Shown here piece by piece: positions 8,484 to 17,722 of a DNA stretch of 38,954 bases. The notes beneath the pieces are model-generated. The model worked only from the letters and a program-made list of their open reading frames with translations. It made no database searches and was not told where the DNA came from. Origin of the DNA: Vulcanimicrobiota bacterium (GTDB lineage: Bacteria > Vulcanimicrobiota > Vulcanimicrobiia > Vulcanimicrobiales > Vulcanimicrobiaceae); assembly GCA_003136355.1 (NCBI GenBank), contig PLED01000033.1:1-38954 (forward strand), in the 5' to 3' direction. Each line of letters begins with the position of its first letter. Positions within the stretch are counted from its first letter, which is position 1. The position numbers were made by a program, and so were the translations under genes.

Positions 8484-8968
8484 TGGCTAAGTCGAAACAG
8501 GTCCGGGCGGCGCAAAAAGTCGTCAAGAAAGCAGCGCCCGCGGTTGACAATAGGCGCGCGCGGCACGAGTTCCACATTTTGGAATCGCTCGAAGCCGGCA
8601 TCGCGCTGACCGGCACCGAGATCAAATCGATCCGGGCCGGCGGCATCAGTCTCAATCAGGCGTACGCGCGTTTGCGCGACGGCGAAATGTGGCTGCTGGG
8701 CATGCACGTGCCCGCGTACAAACAGGGAAGTTTTTCCAACGTCGATCCGGATCGACCGCGCAAGCTGCTGCTGCACAAAGACCAAATTGCGCGCTTAGGC
8801 GGAAAGGCGTCGGAGAAAGGTCTCACGCTGGTCCCGCTGCGCCTCTATTTCACGCGCGGAAAGGCGAAGGTCGAGATCGGTCTGGCGCGCGGCAAAAAAC
8901 TTTGGGACAAACGCGCCGACACCGCCAAGCGCGACGTCGAGCGCGAAATCGCTCGCCACTCTCGCTGA
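8483..8968 (+). CDS. smpB: SsrA-binding protein SmpB
   Basis: Partner of tmRNA in trans-translation, rescuing ribosomes stalled on broken messages. 161 residues. After a basic N-terminal extension of about 20 residues the SmpB core is clear: NRRARHEFHILESLEAGIAL, GTEIKSIRAGGISL, then DRPRKLLLHKDQIARL, and the C-terminal KLWDKRADTAKRDVEREI tail that enters the mRNA channel. Overlaps neighbours by TAATG and TGATG. The tmRNA gene (ssrA), often nearby, is not in this window. Confidence 0.97.
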   Translation: MAKSKQVRAAQKVVKKAAPAVDNRRARHEFHILESLEAGIALTGTEIKSIRAGGISLNQAYARLRDGEMWLLGMHVPAYKQGSFSNVDPDRPRKLLLHKDQIARLGGKASEKGLTLVPLRLYFTRGKAKVEIGLARGKKLWDKRADTAKRDVEREIARHSR

Positions 8969-9852
8969 TGCGCGGCGCCAAACCGATGCGTTCGATCGAG
9001 CAGGCCGTCAAACGGGAGGGTGCGCTGCGCCCGGGCGAGCACGTGCTCGTCGCGTGCAGCGGCGGCTCCGACAGCGTTGCGCTGGCGGCAATTCTCGCCA
9101 CGCTTTCCAAATCGCTGCGCCTCCGGCTGACGCTCGCGCACGTGAACCACGGGGCGCGGACCTCGGCGTGGCAAGACGAAGCGGTCGCCATGCGCGTCGC
9201 CGCGGCTCTCGGCCTTCCATTTAAAGTAGCCGCGCTGCAGCTGTCGAGTCATGGCGAGGCCGAAATGCGCGAGGCGCGTTATGAAGCGCTCGTCCGGCTC
9301 GCGCGCGACTCCGGATGTTCGGTGGTTACGACCGGGCACAACGCGAGCGATCAAACGGAGACGGTGTTGCTCGCGCTTTTCCGAGGAACCGGTGCAGACG
9401 GTTTGGCGGGCATGCCGCCCCGCAGACCGTTGGCCGAGGAGGTTGACCTCGCGCGTCCCGTGCTCCGGCTGGAGCGCGAAGACTTGCGATCGTATGCCGC
9501 CCACTTCGGCCTGCCGTACGCTATCGACCCAACCAATGCCGACCGCACGCTTCGGCGGAACGCGGTGAGGGTCGCGCTGGCGGCGCTGCGACCGCTCTTC
9601 CCGGGCTTGGACGCGGCGGTTGCCCGTGCGGCTGAAGTGGTCGGAGCGGAGTTCCGGGCGACGCCGGCCGCGGCCGTGCGCAGGCAGGTTCGCGAGGCGT
9701 TGCGGGAGCACGAAGCCCTGGGTGGCGTGGATTTCGAACACATCGAGGCTGCGGTCCGGGCGCTCCAGCAGGGCGGGTCGGGCCGTTTTTTCATGGCGCC
9801 TGGGGTCGAAATCGAAGTCGCGGACGGTGCGATAACCGTGCAGCGTAAGTGA
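8968..9852 (+). CDS. tilS: tRNA(Ile)-lysidine synthetase
   Basis: Modifies C34 of tRNA-Ile(CAU) to lysidine, so that it reads AUA. 294 residues: the PP-loop ATP-binding motif SGGSDS at residues 31-36, the HVNHGAR block, the TGHNASDQTETVLL segment typical of TilS, and the linker DPTNADRTLRRNAVR. The protein stops after a short helical region and lacks most of the long C-terminal domains found in the E. coli enzyme; such short forms occur in other phyla. ATG overlaps the smpB stop (TGATG). The order tilS-hpt-ftsH is widely conserved and supports the assignment. Confidence 0.92.
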   Translation: MRGAKPMRSIEQAVKREGALRPGEHVLVACSGGSDSVALAAILATLSKSLRLRLTLAHVNHGARTSAWQDEAVAMRVAAALGLPFKVAALQLSSHGEAEMREARYEALVRLARDSGCSVVTTGHNASDQTETVLLALFRGTGADGLAGMPPRRPLAEEVDLARPVLRLEREDLRSYAAHFGLPYAIDPTNADRTLRRNAVRVALAALRPLFPGLDAAVARAAEVVGAEFRATPAAAVRRQVREALREHEALGGVDFEHIEAAVRALQQGGSGRFFMAPGVEIEVADGAITVQRK

Positions 9853-10406
9853 AAGAGACCATCGAGAAGGCGCTCTTTTCGCCTGAAGAGATCGCCGCCG
9901 CCATCGACCGGCTGGCCAAGCAGATCGCGCGCGACTACGCAGGGCAACCGCTGCTGGTGCTGGGCGTGTTAAAGGGAGCGCTCTACGTCACGGTCGATCT
10001 GGTACGCGCCCTGTCGCGCTTGCCGGACGGACCAAGCAGAATCGAACTCGATTTCATCGTCGTTTCCAGTTACGGAAACTCGAGCCGGTCGAGCGGAGAG
10101 GTGCGGTTGCTCAAAGACACCAGCGAGAAGATCGAGGGGCGCAACGTGCTCGTCGTCGAGGATATTATCGACAACGGCCTCACGCTGCAGTACCTTCGAT
10201 CGTTACTCTCCGGACGCGAGCCCGCGAGCCTGAAATCGTGCGTGCTTTTCGACAAACCGTATCACCGGATCGTCGAGGTGCCGGTCGATTACACGGGCTT
10301 GACCGCGCCCGACGTCTTCGTCGTAGGGTACGGTTTGGACTATCAAGAAAACTACCGTAACCTTCCCTACCTCGCGCAGCTGCAATCTTGGGTATTTTCG
10401 GAATAA
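9849..10406 (+). CDS. hpt: Hypoxanthine phosphoribosyltransferase
   Basis: Purine salvage enzyme converting hypoxanthine or guanine plus PRPP to IMP or GMP. 185 residues; GTG start overlaps the tilS stop (GTGA). Type I PRTase landmarks: LLVLGVLKGALYV, SSYGNSSRSSGEVRLL (flexible loop), the PRPP-binding VLVVEDIIDNGLTL, then the base-binding region KPYHRIVEVPVDYTGL and DVFVVGYGLDYQENYRNLPY. Length and order are normal for the family. The position between tilS and ftsH matches many bacterial genomes. Confidence 0.95.
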   Translation: MKETIEKALFSPEEIAAAIDRLAKQIARDYAGQPLLVLGVLKGALYVTVDLVRALSRLPDGPSRIELDFIVVSSYGNSSRSSGEVRLLKDTSEKIEGRNVLVVEDIIDNGLTLQYLRSLLSGREPASLKSCVLFDKPYHRIVEVPVDYTGLTAPDVFVVGYGLDYQENYRNLPYLAQLQSWVFSE

Positions 10407-10419
10407 GGCACATTCACCA

Positions 10420-12333
10420 GTGAATAGAAATCTTCGAAACATCTTCGTCATTCTCGGCGCCGTGATCGTCGTATTTCTCATTGTGAATTGGGTCGTGCTG
10501 CCCAGGACCGACGTCGTTCCGCTGGATTACAACGCTTTCAATCAAAAGCTGCAAGCCAACCAGGTTCAGACCTTTGACGCTTCGGGCACCGACGTCACCG
10601 GAACGCTCACCAACGGAACGCATTATTCGACCTCGCTTCCAAACCGCGATTCCGCGTTCGTCGACCGCGTCACGCGCCACGTCAAAGGCAGCGTAAAGTT
10701 TGAGACCGCCACGTCGAACAACGTGTTGAATTGGGGACTGACGTTTCTTCCGATCGTCGTCGTCATCTTCTTAGTCTTTCTCATACTCCGCCAAGCTCAG
10801 AGCGGAGGAAATCAGGCGCTGTCGTTCGGACGTTCGCGCGCGAAGACGCTCTCCGAAAACCGTCCGAAGGTGACGTTCAACGACGTCGCCGGCGTTGACG
10901 AAGCCAAAGAAGAGCTCGGCGAGATCGTCGAGTTCCTGAAGTATCCCAAAAAATTCCAAGCACTCGGCGCGCGTATTCCCAAGGGCGTGCTGCTGCTGGG
11001 GCCGCCGGGATCCGGCAAGACGCTGCTGGCGCGAGCGATTGCGGGCGAAGCGGGCGTGCCGTTCTTCTCCATCTCCGGTTCGGATTTCGAGGAGATGTTC
11101 GTCGGCGTGGGCGCTTCGCGCGTACGCGACCTCTTCGATCAAGCCAAAAAATCCGCTCCGTGCATCGTCTTCATCGATGAAATCGATGCCGTCGGGCGTC
11201 AGCGCGGCGCCGGCTTAGGCGGCGGACACGACGAGCGCGAACAGACGCTCAACCAACTGCTCGTCGAAATGGACGGCTTCGATCAAAACACCGGCGTGAT
11301 TCTGATCGCCGCGACCAACCGGCCCGACGTTCTCGATCCGGCGTTGCTGCGCCCGGGCCGCTTCGACCGGCAGATCGTCGTCGATCGGGCCGACGTGCGC
11401 GGCCGTCAAAAAATTCTCGAGATACACGCGCGCAACAAACCGCTGGGCAAGGAAGTCAAACTCGAGACGCTGGCCAAACGCACGCCGGGCTTCTCGGGCG
11501 CCGACCTCGAGAACTTGCTGAACGAAGCGGCGCTGTTGGCCGCGCGGCGTAACAAGACGACGATCGAGATGAACGATTGCGACGAAGCGATCGATCGCGT
11601 GATGGTCGGACCGGAGCGCCGATCGATCGTGATGTCGCAAAAAGAAAAAGAGATCGCGGCCTATCATGAATCCGGCCATGCCATCGTCGGAAGTTTAACC
11701 GAAAAGGGCGACCCGATTCACAAGGTGACGATCATCCCGCGCGGCGTTGCGCTCGGGCTCACCTGGTCGTTGCCCGAAGACGACCGCCATAGCCGCACGA
11801 AGGAAGAGCTGCTCGGCATCGTCATGTTCTCGCTGGGCGGACGCCTGGCCGAAGAGATTAAGTTTAAAGACGTGACGACCGGCGCGAGCAACGACTTCGA
11901 GAAAGCGACCGAGCTCGCTCGTCGCATGGTGACGCAGTACGGCATGTCGGATACGCTCGGACCTATCCAGTACGGACGCGGAACGCACCAAGTCTTTCTT
12001 GGACGCGATTTTGGTGAAGAGCGCAATTACTCCGAAGAGATCGCTTCGAAGATCGACGCAGAAGTGCGCCGCATCATCGAGAGCTGCTACGATCGCGGAC
12101 GCACGCTACTCAACGAGAACTGGGATAAAGTAGAACGGATGGTCGCGTCGCTTCTGGAGTACGAGACGGTCGAAGCCGAAGAAGTCAAGGCGATCTTAGC
12201 GGGCCGTCCTTTCGACCGCGGTACGGTCGAACCGGCATCTGAAGCCGCGCCGCCCTCCGCGACGGCCGATGCGCCCAAGCGCGCCGAAAAACCGAAGCGC
12301 CTGCCGCCGAAAATTTCGCCGGAACCGGCATGA
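10420..12333 (+). CDS. ftsH: ATP-dependent zinc metalloprotease FtsH
   Basis: Membrane-anchored AAA+ protease for quality control and regulated proteolysis. 637 residues, GTG start 13 bases after hpt. Two transmembrane segments (about residues 7-26 and 106-124) flank a periplasmic domain. The AAA module has Walker A GPPGSGKT (194-201), Walker [11 protein letters not shown] and the second region of homology with the arginine fingers ([17 protein letters not shown]). The protease domain has the zinc motif HESGH (416-420). The C-terminus is a Pro/Ala/Lys-rich tail of about 40 residues. All key residues are present. The next gene starts within its stop codon. Confidence 0.98.
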   Translation: MNRNLRNIFVILGAVIVVFLIVNWVVLPRTDVVPLDYNAFNQKLQANQVQTFDASGTDVTGTLTNGTHYSTSLPNRDSAFVDRVTRHVKGSVKFETATSNNVLNWGLTFLPIVVVIFLVFLILRQAQSGGNQALSFGRSRAKTLSENRPKVTFNDVAGVDEAKEELGEIVEFLKYPKKFQALGARIPKGVLLLGPPGSGKTLLARAIAGEAGVPFFSISGSDFEEMFVGVGASRVRDLFDQAKKSAPCIVFIDEIDAVGRQRGAGLGGGHDEREQTLNQLLVEMDGFDQNTGVILIAATNRPDVLDPALLRPGRFDRQIVVDRADVRGRQKILEIHARNKPLGKEVKLETLAKRTPGFSGADLENLLNEAALLAARRNKTTIEMNDCDEAIDRVMVGPERRSIVMSQKEKEIAAYHESGHAIVGSLTEKGDPIHKVTIIPRGVALGLTWSLPEDDRHSRTKEELLGIVMFSLGGRLAEEIKFKDVTTGASNDFEKATELARRMVTQYGMSDTLGPIQYGRGTHQVFLGRDFGEERNYSEEIASKIDAEVRRIIESCYDRGRTLLNENWDKVERMVASLLEYETVEAEEVKAILAGRPFDRGTVEPASEAAPPSATADAPKRAEKPKRLPPKISPEPA

Positions 12334-13592
12334 TCGTTCGGGCCGCGCGCGGTGCGGCGGCCGCTTTGTGCTTAAGCGCAGCTCTTTTTACGTCCGCGCA
12401 CGCGCAGGTCGTTACCACGTACGACGATCCGTCCGCGGCGACGGCCGCAGTCGAGCTGTGGTATCGCGCACCGTCGGCCGGCTACGATTTCAAGTCCCCG
12501 GGAATCGCGCGCTTGGCGTTGGCCGCCGCGGTTGCTTCGAGACCGGCCGGCGGATCGTCGCTCAGCGAAATCGTCAACCGGCTGGGCGGATCGCTTTCGA
12601 TCCAAGTCTTTCCGGATATATCGATGGTCGGCGCGAGCGTGCCGGCTGGCTCCGCGCCGGCGGTACTTCGCGCGATGACCGCCGCGTTTTTCAATCCCGT
12701 GATTACCGCCGCGGGTTTGAAGCTCGCCGCGCAAGATAGCGGCGTCGCCGCGGTGTCGCAACTCTACGATTCCGAGCTGACGCTGCAGGACGCGCTGTTC
12801 GCTCAACTCTTTTCGCAAGGCCCGGCACATTACGCGCCGCTCCCCGCCGCCGCGCAATTCGCGAAGATCGCGCCGGCCGACGTGCAAGCGTTCGCGTCGC
12901 GCGCGTTTCGCAAGAGTAACGCGATCTTTTCGCTCGCGGGCAGCGTCACCGATGCACTCAAAGCGTCAGTGCCGCCGTCTGTTCCCGCGCTCGATACGCC
13001 TCCGCTCGACTCCACGCTGGCGGGCACGCCCGCCGAAACCAGTGCCGCCGCCTCCGTGCCCGGAATGGGACTCGCTTGGACCGGTCCGCGCATCGCCGAT
13101 GCGCGCGCCGCAACCGCCATGGATTTCATTGCGGATTATCTCTTCGATCCGAATGGCGGAACGGTGATTCGCGCGACGCGCTCGCAGCCTAACGCATTCA
13201 TAGGCGGGCAGTTCGTGACGCTGCACGATCCCGGCGTTCTTCTGGTGACCCTTTCGGGCGAGTCCGCAGCTACGCTGCAGCAGCCGGTGCTCGAGGCTGT
13301 CGCGGCCATGGCACAGCCGCTGGATGCGGCGACCTTTGCCGCTGCGCGCAAGGCGTTTCTGTACCACATCATGAGCCAGATTCAGACGCCGATGCAGCGC
13401 GCGGACAACGCGGGATGGTATGCGGCCGAAGGCAATGCGCTATACGCGCCGGGCGACCCTTCGGATACTTACGTCAATGCCGTGAACTCGCTCGACCCGC
13501 AGTTCGTCGCGCAAGTCGCGCGCATGTACCTGCAGCATCCGGCCATCGTGCGGCTCATACAAAGCTCTCCGGGCGGGACCACGGCAACGTGA
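12330..13592 (+). CDS. Exported M16 (insulinase-like) family protein without zinc motif
   Basis: 420 residues with a clear signal peptide ([20 protein letters not shown], cleavage near AHAQ). The rest resembles M16 peptidase halves: a GIARLALAAAV helix where HFLEH normally stands, GSLSIQVFPDISMVGASVP, an LTLQDALFAQLF segment, then a second, M16_C-like half with PGMGLAWTGP. The HXXEH zinc motif is absent, so it should not be catalytic alone. ATG overlaps the ftsH stop, and its own stop overlaps the start of a similar gene. It probably acts in the periplasm as one subunit of a pair. The fold assignment is moderately sure; the function is unknown. Confidence 0.65.
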   Translation: MIVRAARGAAAALCLSAALFTSAHAQVVTTYDDPSAATAAVELWYRAPSAGYDFKSPGIARLALAAAVASRPAGGSSLSEIVNRLGGSLSIQVFPDISMVGASVPAGSAPAVLRAMTAAFFNPVITAAGLKLAAQDSGVAAVSQLYDSELTLQDALFAQLFSQGPAHYAPLPAAAQFAKIAPADVQAFASRAFRKSNAIFSLAGSVTDALKASVPPSVPALDTPPLDSTLAGTPAETSAAASVPGMGLAWTGPRIADARAATAMDFIADYLFDPNGGTVIRATRSQPNAFIGGQFVTLHDPGVLLVTLSGESAATLQQPVLEAVAAMAQPLDAATFAAARKAFLYHIMSQIQTPMQRADNAGWYAAEGNALYAPGDPSDTYVNAVNSLDPQFVAQVARMYLQHPAIVRLIQSSPGGTTAT

Positions 13593-14896
13593 CGCGCTCG
13601 ATCGCCGCACTGTGCGGCCTGCTGTTGCTCGCGTACACGTTCGCGCCGGCCGGCGCCAGCGCAAACTTCGGCGTCACGCGCGTCTCGGGCGGCTCGGTGG
13701 TGCGTCAAGACGATCCCGCGGCCGACCTGATCGGAACGCAAGTGCGGATCCCCGCCGGTCTGGACAGGCAGAGTCCAAATCAGAACGGGCTTGCCGCGCT
13801 GGTCGCGGAGTCGATCCTGCAAACGCCGGCCGGCGGCGTGCCGCTGGGGGATTCGATTGCCGGCGACGGGGGCTCGATAACGTACGATGTCGGTCCGCAC
13901 GACGTGCGTTTTTATCTGGAAGGTCTTCCCGCGTCGTACGATTCGATGCTCGCGCGTTTCCGCAGCGCGCTCGCGCGACCGGACTTTAGTGCTCCGGCAC
14001 TCGCGCGCGCGCGCACCGCCCTCGGCACGCGCATTGCCCGAACGCAGCAATTTCCGCTGACCGTCGGCTTGCAGATGCTCAACCGCACCTTTTATACCGA
14101 TTCCGACGCCGGCATGCCGCCGCTGGGATTACCGCAGACGCTGGCCGGTTTTGTCACCAACGACGCACAGGCGTTCTTTTCGGCGCACTATTTGCGCGGA
14201 GGGACAGTCGTGAGCGCGGCCGGCAAACTGGACGGCATAGCCCCCGGTTCGCTCGAGGCTGTGATCGGAGTGCTCGGGCCCGGTTCGTCGGCGCCCGTAA
14301 AAGTATCGCTGAAACAATTGCCTTCGAACACGCGCCAGCTGATCGCGCGGCGCGATATCCCCGTACCGTGGCTCGTCGCGCAATATAAAGCTCCCGATCT
14401 GGCGAGCCGCGATTTCGGTCCGATGCTCGTGCTGACGTCGTTCTTAGAGCGCACGCTGGCCGACGTTGCGGGCGTTCCGTCGCTTTCCACCGCGTCGTCG
14501 GGCTCGCGCGGAGTCGGCGCGACGTATAATTTCGATACGCAGCCGGCGAACGTCGTTGTGTATGTCGACGGCGGCGGTAATCCAACGCAAGTCTTCGCGA
14601 CCGCGCTCACGATCGTCAATGTCCTGGGCCACGCCAAGCTCGCGGGCGACCTGAGCGACATGAAAACGTTTGCCATCGGACGCTTTCTCGACCAATCCAC
14701 GACGCTGCGCGATCGCGCCTGGCTGGCCGGCACGTTCGTCGGCCGGCGTTTAGGTCCGGATTACACGGCTCAAGCGATCGTGGCGATCCAGAAGACGACC
14801 GCCTCGGATCTGCAGCGCGTTGCCGTCCGCTATCTCGGTTTCCCGAATATCGCGCTCGTGCTGCCGCGAGACCCGCAGCAAAACCCATCGCCTTAG
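13589..14896 (+). CDS. Second exported M16-like protein without zinc motif
   Basis: 435 residues from a GTG that overlaps the previous stop (GTGA) and is followed at once by a signal peptide (AALCGLLLLAYTFAP, cleavage near GASA). M16-like landmarks include the NGLAALVAESILQTPAGG helix, GGSITYDVGPHDVRFYLEGLP, the PLGLPQTLAGFVTNDAQAFF segment, and a C-terminal half with ATYNFDTQPANVVVYVDGG. HXXEH is absent (ALVAE at the expected place). In usual M16 operons one partner keeps the zinc site; here neither does. It may form a heterodimer with the upstream protein. Confidence 0.62.
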   Translation: MTRSIAALCGLLLLAYTFAPAGASANFGVTRVSGGSVVRQDDPAADLIGTQVRIPAGLDRQSPNQNGLAALVAESILQTPAGGVPLGDSIAGDGGSITYDVGPHDVRFYLEGLPASYDSMLARFRSALARPDFSAPALARARTALGTRIARTQQFPLTVGLQMLNRTFYTDSDAGMPPLGLPQTLAGFVTNDAQAFFSAHYLRGGTVVSAAGKLDGIAPGSLEAVIGVLGPGSSAPVKVSLKQLPSNTRQLIARRDIPVPWLVAQYKAPDLASRDFGPMLVLTSFLERTLADVAGVPSLSTASSGSRGVGATYNFDTQPANVVVYVDGGGNPTQVFATALTIVNVLGHAKLAGDLSDMKTFAIGRFLDQSTTLRDRAWLAGTFVGRRLGPDYTAQAIVAIQKTTASDLQRVAVRYLGFPNIALVLPRDPQQNPSP

Positions 14897-14897
14897 T

Positions 14898-15959
14898 TTG
14901 CGCGTCGCGCTCGTCCACGACTACTTAAACCAGCGCGGCGGCGCCGAACGCGTCTTCGCGCACATCGCGCAAGCCTATCCCGAAGCTCCGGTCTACACCG
15001 CTTTGTACGATGCGCGCGCCACCGGCGATTTGATCGACGGCAGCCGCGTGCGCGCGTCGTATCTGAACCGCGTCCCGGGGTCGAGCCGCTTTTTCCGTTA
15101 TCTCGCGCCGCTGTATCCGCGCGCGTTCGAAAGTTTCGATTTCTCCGGCTTCGATACGATCGTCAGCTCGACAACGGCATGGGCCAAAGGCATTCGCGTT
15201 CCACCCGGCGCGGTTCACGTCTGCTACGTCAATACCGTCAGCCGTTTTCTTTTTGCCTACGACGACTACGTCGGCTTGAGTTTGGCGCGGCCGATCGTCC
15301 GCAAGCTCGCCGATTGGGACCGGCGCGCGGCGATGCTTCCCACGCGGCTGATTGCGAATTCGCGCAACGTGGCGGCTCGTATCATGCGCTACTACGGACG
15401 CGAGAGCACGGTGCTGCACTGTCCGGTCGATCTCGACCGGTTCACGGTTGGGCGCGGCGAGGGAAATTATTTTATTCTGGCGTCGCGGCTGTTGCTCTAT
15501 AAACGCATCGACGTGGCGATACGCGCGGCGCAGATCGCCCAAGTGCCGCTAGTCGTCGCGGGGACGGGTCCTGACGAAAAACGGCTGCGAGCGATCGCCG
15601 GCGATTCGCCGTGGATCAAGATGACGGGCTTTATCGGCGATCGGGAGCTGAACGAACTCCTCGGGAATGCGCTGGCCGCAATCGTGCCGGGCGAAGAAGA
15701 TTTCGGCTTGGTGCCGTTAGAAGCGGCGGCCGCGGGCCGGCCGGCGATCGCGTTTCGCGCGGGCGGCGCACTCGAAACGATCGTTGAGGGTGAGACGGGC
15801 GCGTTCTTTGACGAACCTTCGCCCGAAGCGCTGGCGCGCGTTATGGGAACGTTCGATGCGCGAGCGTACGATTCGGCCACGCTGCGCGCACATGCGGAGA
15901 AGTTTTCACCGCGAGTGTTTATCGCGAAGCTGCGCGAGATCGTGGACGAGACGCACTAA
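14898..15959 (+). CDS. Glycosyltransferase, GT4-like
   Basis: 353 residues from TTG 14898, one base after the previous stop; the start is set by the first beta strand (RVALVHDYLNQRGGAERVF). GT-B fold: an N-terminal acceptor domain, the interdomain ANSRNVAARI segment, a donor domain beginning with FILASRLLLYKRID, then VVAGTGPDE and the GT4 motif EEDFGLVPLEAAAAGRPAIAF, whose first Glu contacts the nucleotide sugar. It probably transfers a sugar to a lipid or polysaccharide at the cytoplasmic membrane. Its last 54 bases overlap a convergent glycosyltransferase gene. Donor and acceptor are unknown. Confidence 0.85.
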   Translation: MRVALVHDYLNQRGGAERVFAHIAQAYPEAPVYTALYDARATGDLIDGSRVRASYLNRVPGSSRFFRYLAPLYPRAFESFDFSGFDTIVSSTTAWAKGIRVPPGAVHVCYVNTVSRFLFAYDDYVGLSLARPIVRKLADWDRRAAMLPTRLIANSRNVAARIMRYYGRESTVLHCPVDLDRFTVGRGEGNYFILASRLLLYKRIDVAIRAAQIAQVPLVVAGTGPDEKRLRAIAGDSPWIKMTGFIGDRELNELLGNALAAIVPGEEDFGLVPLEAAAAGRPAIAFRAGGALETIVEGETGAFFDEPSPEALARVMGTFDARAYDSATLRAHAEKFSPRVFIAKLREIVDETH

Positions 15960-16934
15960 GACGCATGCGGGCGCGATCGGATCGAGCGCCGCCGCTCGCG
16001 CGAGACCCGCTACGCGCAATTGCGTGCGCAGCTCCGCATCGACATAGATCCGCCGCAGCGCGTCGCGCCAAGCGATGGGATCGCGAGGATCCACGAGCCA
16101 AGCTGCGCCGGCGCACGCCTCCGGAAGCGCGGCTGCGTCGCTTGCTACAACCGGTGCGCCGCATGCCATTGCCTCGATCGCCGGCAGTCCGAAACCTTCC
16201 GCTAGTGACGGCACGGCGACGGCGATCGCGCCCGAGTACAAACTGCGCAGCTCGCGATCGTCCGGCTGTAGGCGCGATTTTTTCGCATGCATCCGCGCGA
16301 ACGCGGCCTCGTCGCTGCGGTTCAGCTCGCCGGCGACGATCAGCTCGACCGCGTCCTCTTCGAACGCTGCCTCGAACGCATCGAAAAGCACCTGTGCATT
16401 CTTGCGCTCGTCGGGTCCGGCGACGAAGAGTACGTACGGCGTTTCCCGTTCCGGCGGGACGGGATACCAAAATGGTTCGATCGCCGGCGGCGCGATCGCG
16501 ATACGGCCGGGTTCGACGCCGAGGCGTTTTCCTAGTTCGGTTGCGCTCCACTGCGATATGGTCACAATCGCTTGTGCTTCGCGCACCGCGCGAAGAATCG
16601 GCTGCTGCTCTTTCCGGCGCGCGAAAAAACTCTTGTTCGGAAACGTGAAGGCGAACGTATCGTAGATCGTCGCGATTGCCGGCGCGTGCGGTTCGAAGCG
16701 GATGCCGTTCCATGGGTACCACACGGCGTCGGCCGGGTCGCGGTGCAAGTCGCGCGCTTCGATCAGCGGGTACGGCAGCTGATTGGTGAGACTTTCGCCG
16801 GTGCGTTTGTTGCGCACGACCAGCCGTATGTCATTTTTGCCGATCGTTTGCAAGCCGCGGAAAACTTGCCGCACGTACCGCCCCATGCCGCGCCGGTCGG
16901 CGGCAAGGTTGTACGCGTCGACCGCCAGGTTCAC
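15906..16934 (-). CDS. Glycosyltransferase, GT4-like (convergent with the previous one)
   Basis: 342 residues. It starts MNLAVDAYNLAADRRGMGRYVRQVF, a typical strand plus GxGRY loop of GT4 enzymes, from a GTG that overlaps the stop of the upstream CPBP gene (GTGA). The donor domain has YVLFVAGPDERKN and the motif PSLAEGFGLPAIEAMACGAPVVAS, the EGFGLP block with its catalytic or nucleotide-binding Glu. The protein resembles mannosyltransferases of the RfaB/WbaZ group, but donor and acceptor cannot be fixed. The tail overlaps the plus-strand glycosyltransferase by 54 bases, so one or both C-termini may be shorter in reality. Confidence 0.85.
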   Translation of the reverse strand: MNLAVDAYNLAADRRGMGRYVRQVFRGLQTIGKNDIRLVVRNKRTGESLTNQLPYPLIEARDLHRDPADAVWYPWNGIRFEPHAPAIATIYDTFAFTFPNKSFFARRKEQQPILRAVREAQAIVTISQWSATELGKRLGVEPGRIAIAPPAIEPFWYPVPPERETPYVLFVAGPDERKNAQVLFDAFEAAFEEDAVELIVAGELNRSDEAAFARMHAKKSRLQPDDRELRSLYSGAIAVAVPSLAEGFGLPAIEAMACGAPVVASDAAALPEACAGAAWLVDPRDPIAWRDALRRIYVDAELRTQLRVAGLARAAALDPIAPACVLVRLVHDLAQLRDKHSR

Positions 16935-17722
16935 TTCCCGAGTTGTGGCGCGAAGAGCAGAGCCACGAAGGAGACCGCGTTGAACAAACCGTGCGTGATC
17001 ATGGGAGTATAAGCATTCTCGGTTTTGGCGTAGACGGCGCAGAGAATGACGCCGCCCACGGCGAGCGGCAGCGCGAGAATGAAATTTTGCAAGAGCGGAA
17101 CTCCTGGCGTCGCGTGCACGAGGCCAAAGAGTATACTGCTCGCAAGCGCGGCAATCCAGAATCTGGCGTATCTGCGGATCGCGTTGAAAAGAAGAACGCG
17201 AAAAGCCATTTCTTCAGCGATGGCGGCGACGACGATGCCGAGCAGCGCGAACAGCGCTTTCGTGGCCGGCGTCTTCATGCTCAAAAACAACGTGACGGCT
17301 TGTTCGCTCACCTTGATGTGGAGCGCCGTCTGAAGCAGCGATTCCAGCCCGTCGGTCAATATCACCATAGCCAGTGCGCCGATGACCGCGATGCCAACGG
17401 TGCGCGCCGATGGCGCGCGAAATCCCAGTCCCGCGAACGACGTGCCGGCGGCCCACGGCAGCAGTGCGACCAGGCAGATGATAGCCGCGACATCGGTTCC
17501 GGCTAAGACTCCCAAGGCGATCCCGGCCGGCGGGTGTTGCAGCGTATAGCGGTCGGTCATATGCGCGAGCACCCATTGAATGCTGGGAGCGACGTTGCCG
17601 ATAAGCACGGCCAGGAGTAGCGCAGCAAACGTTATCAGCGCGCGTCCGGCTGAAAATCCGTTAGCAGGCGGGAAGAGCGTCTGCGATCCTTGCGAAGTCG
17701 ACGATGGCGAGCTGTTCTCCAC
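16931..17722 (-). CDS. CPBP family intramembrane glutamic endopeptidase
   Basis: 263 residues with about seven or eight hydrophobic segments. It contains the three conserved motifs of the CAAX-processing/bacteriocin-processing (Abi) family: EEMAFR, FGLVH and HGLFN, which form the membrane-embedded active site. The GTG start (17720-17722) lies inside the end of rsmA, giving a 62-base same-strand overlap; no closer start precedes the first helix. Bacterial members cleave prenylated or other membrane peptides, but substrates are mostly unknown. It lies in a minus-strand run with rsmA upstream and a glycosyltransferase downstream. Confidence 0.85.
   Translation of the reverse strand: MENSSPSSTSQGSQTLFPPANGFSAGRALITFAALLLAVLIGNVAPSIQWVLAHMTDRYTLQHPPAGIALGVLAGTDVAAIICLVALLPWAAGTSFAGLGFRAPSARTVGIAVIGALAMVILTDGLESLLQTALHIKVSEQAVTLFLSMKTPATKALFALLGIVVAAIAEEMAFRVLLFNAIRRYARFWIAALASSILFGLVHATPGVPLLQNFILALPLAVGGVILCAVYAKTENAYTPMITHGLFNAVSFVALLFAPQLGK

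Noticed and set aside
8845-9741. Minus-strand open frame of 298 codons opposite tilS
   Set aside because: tilS is clear on the plus strand and lies in a conserved gene order; the antisense product has no recognisable features.
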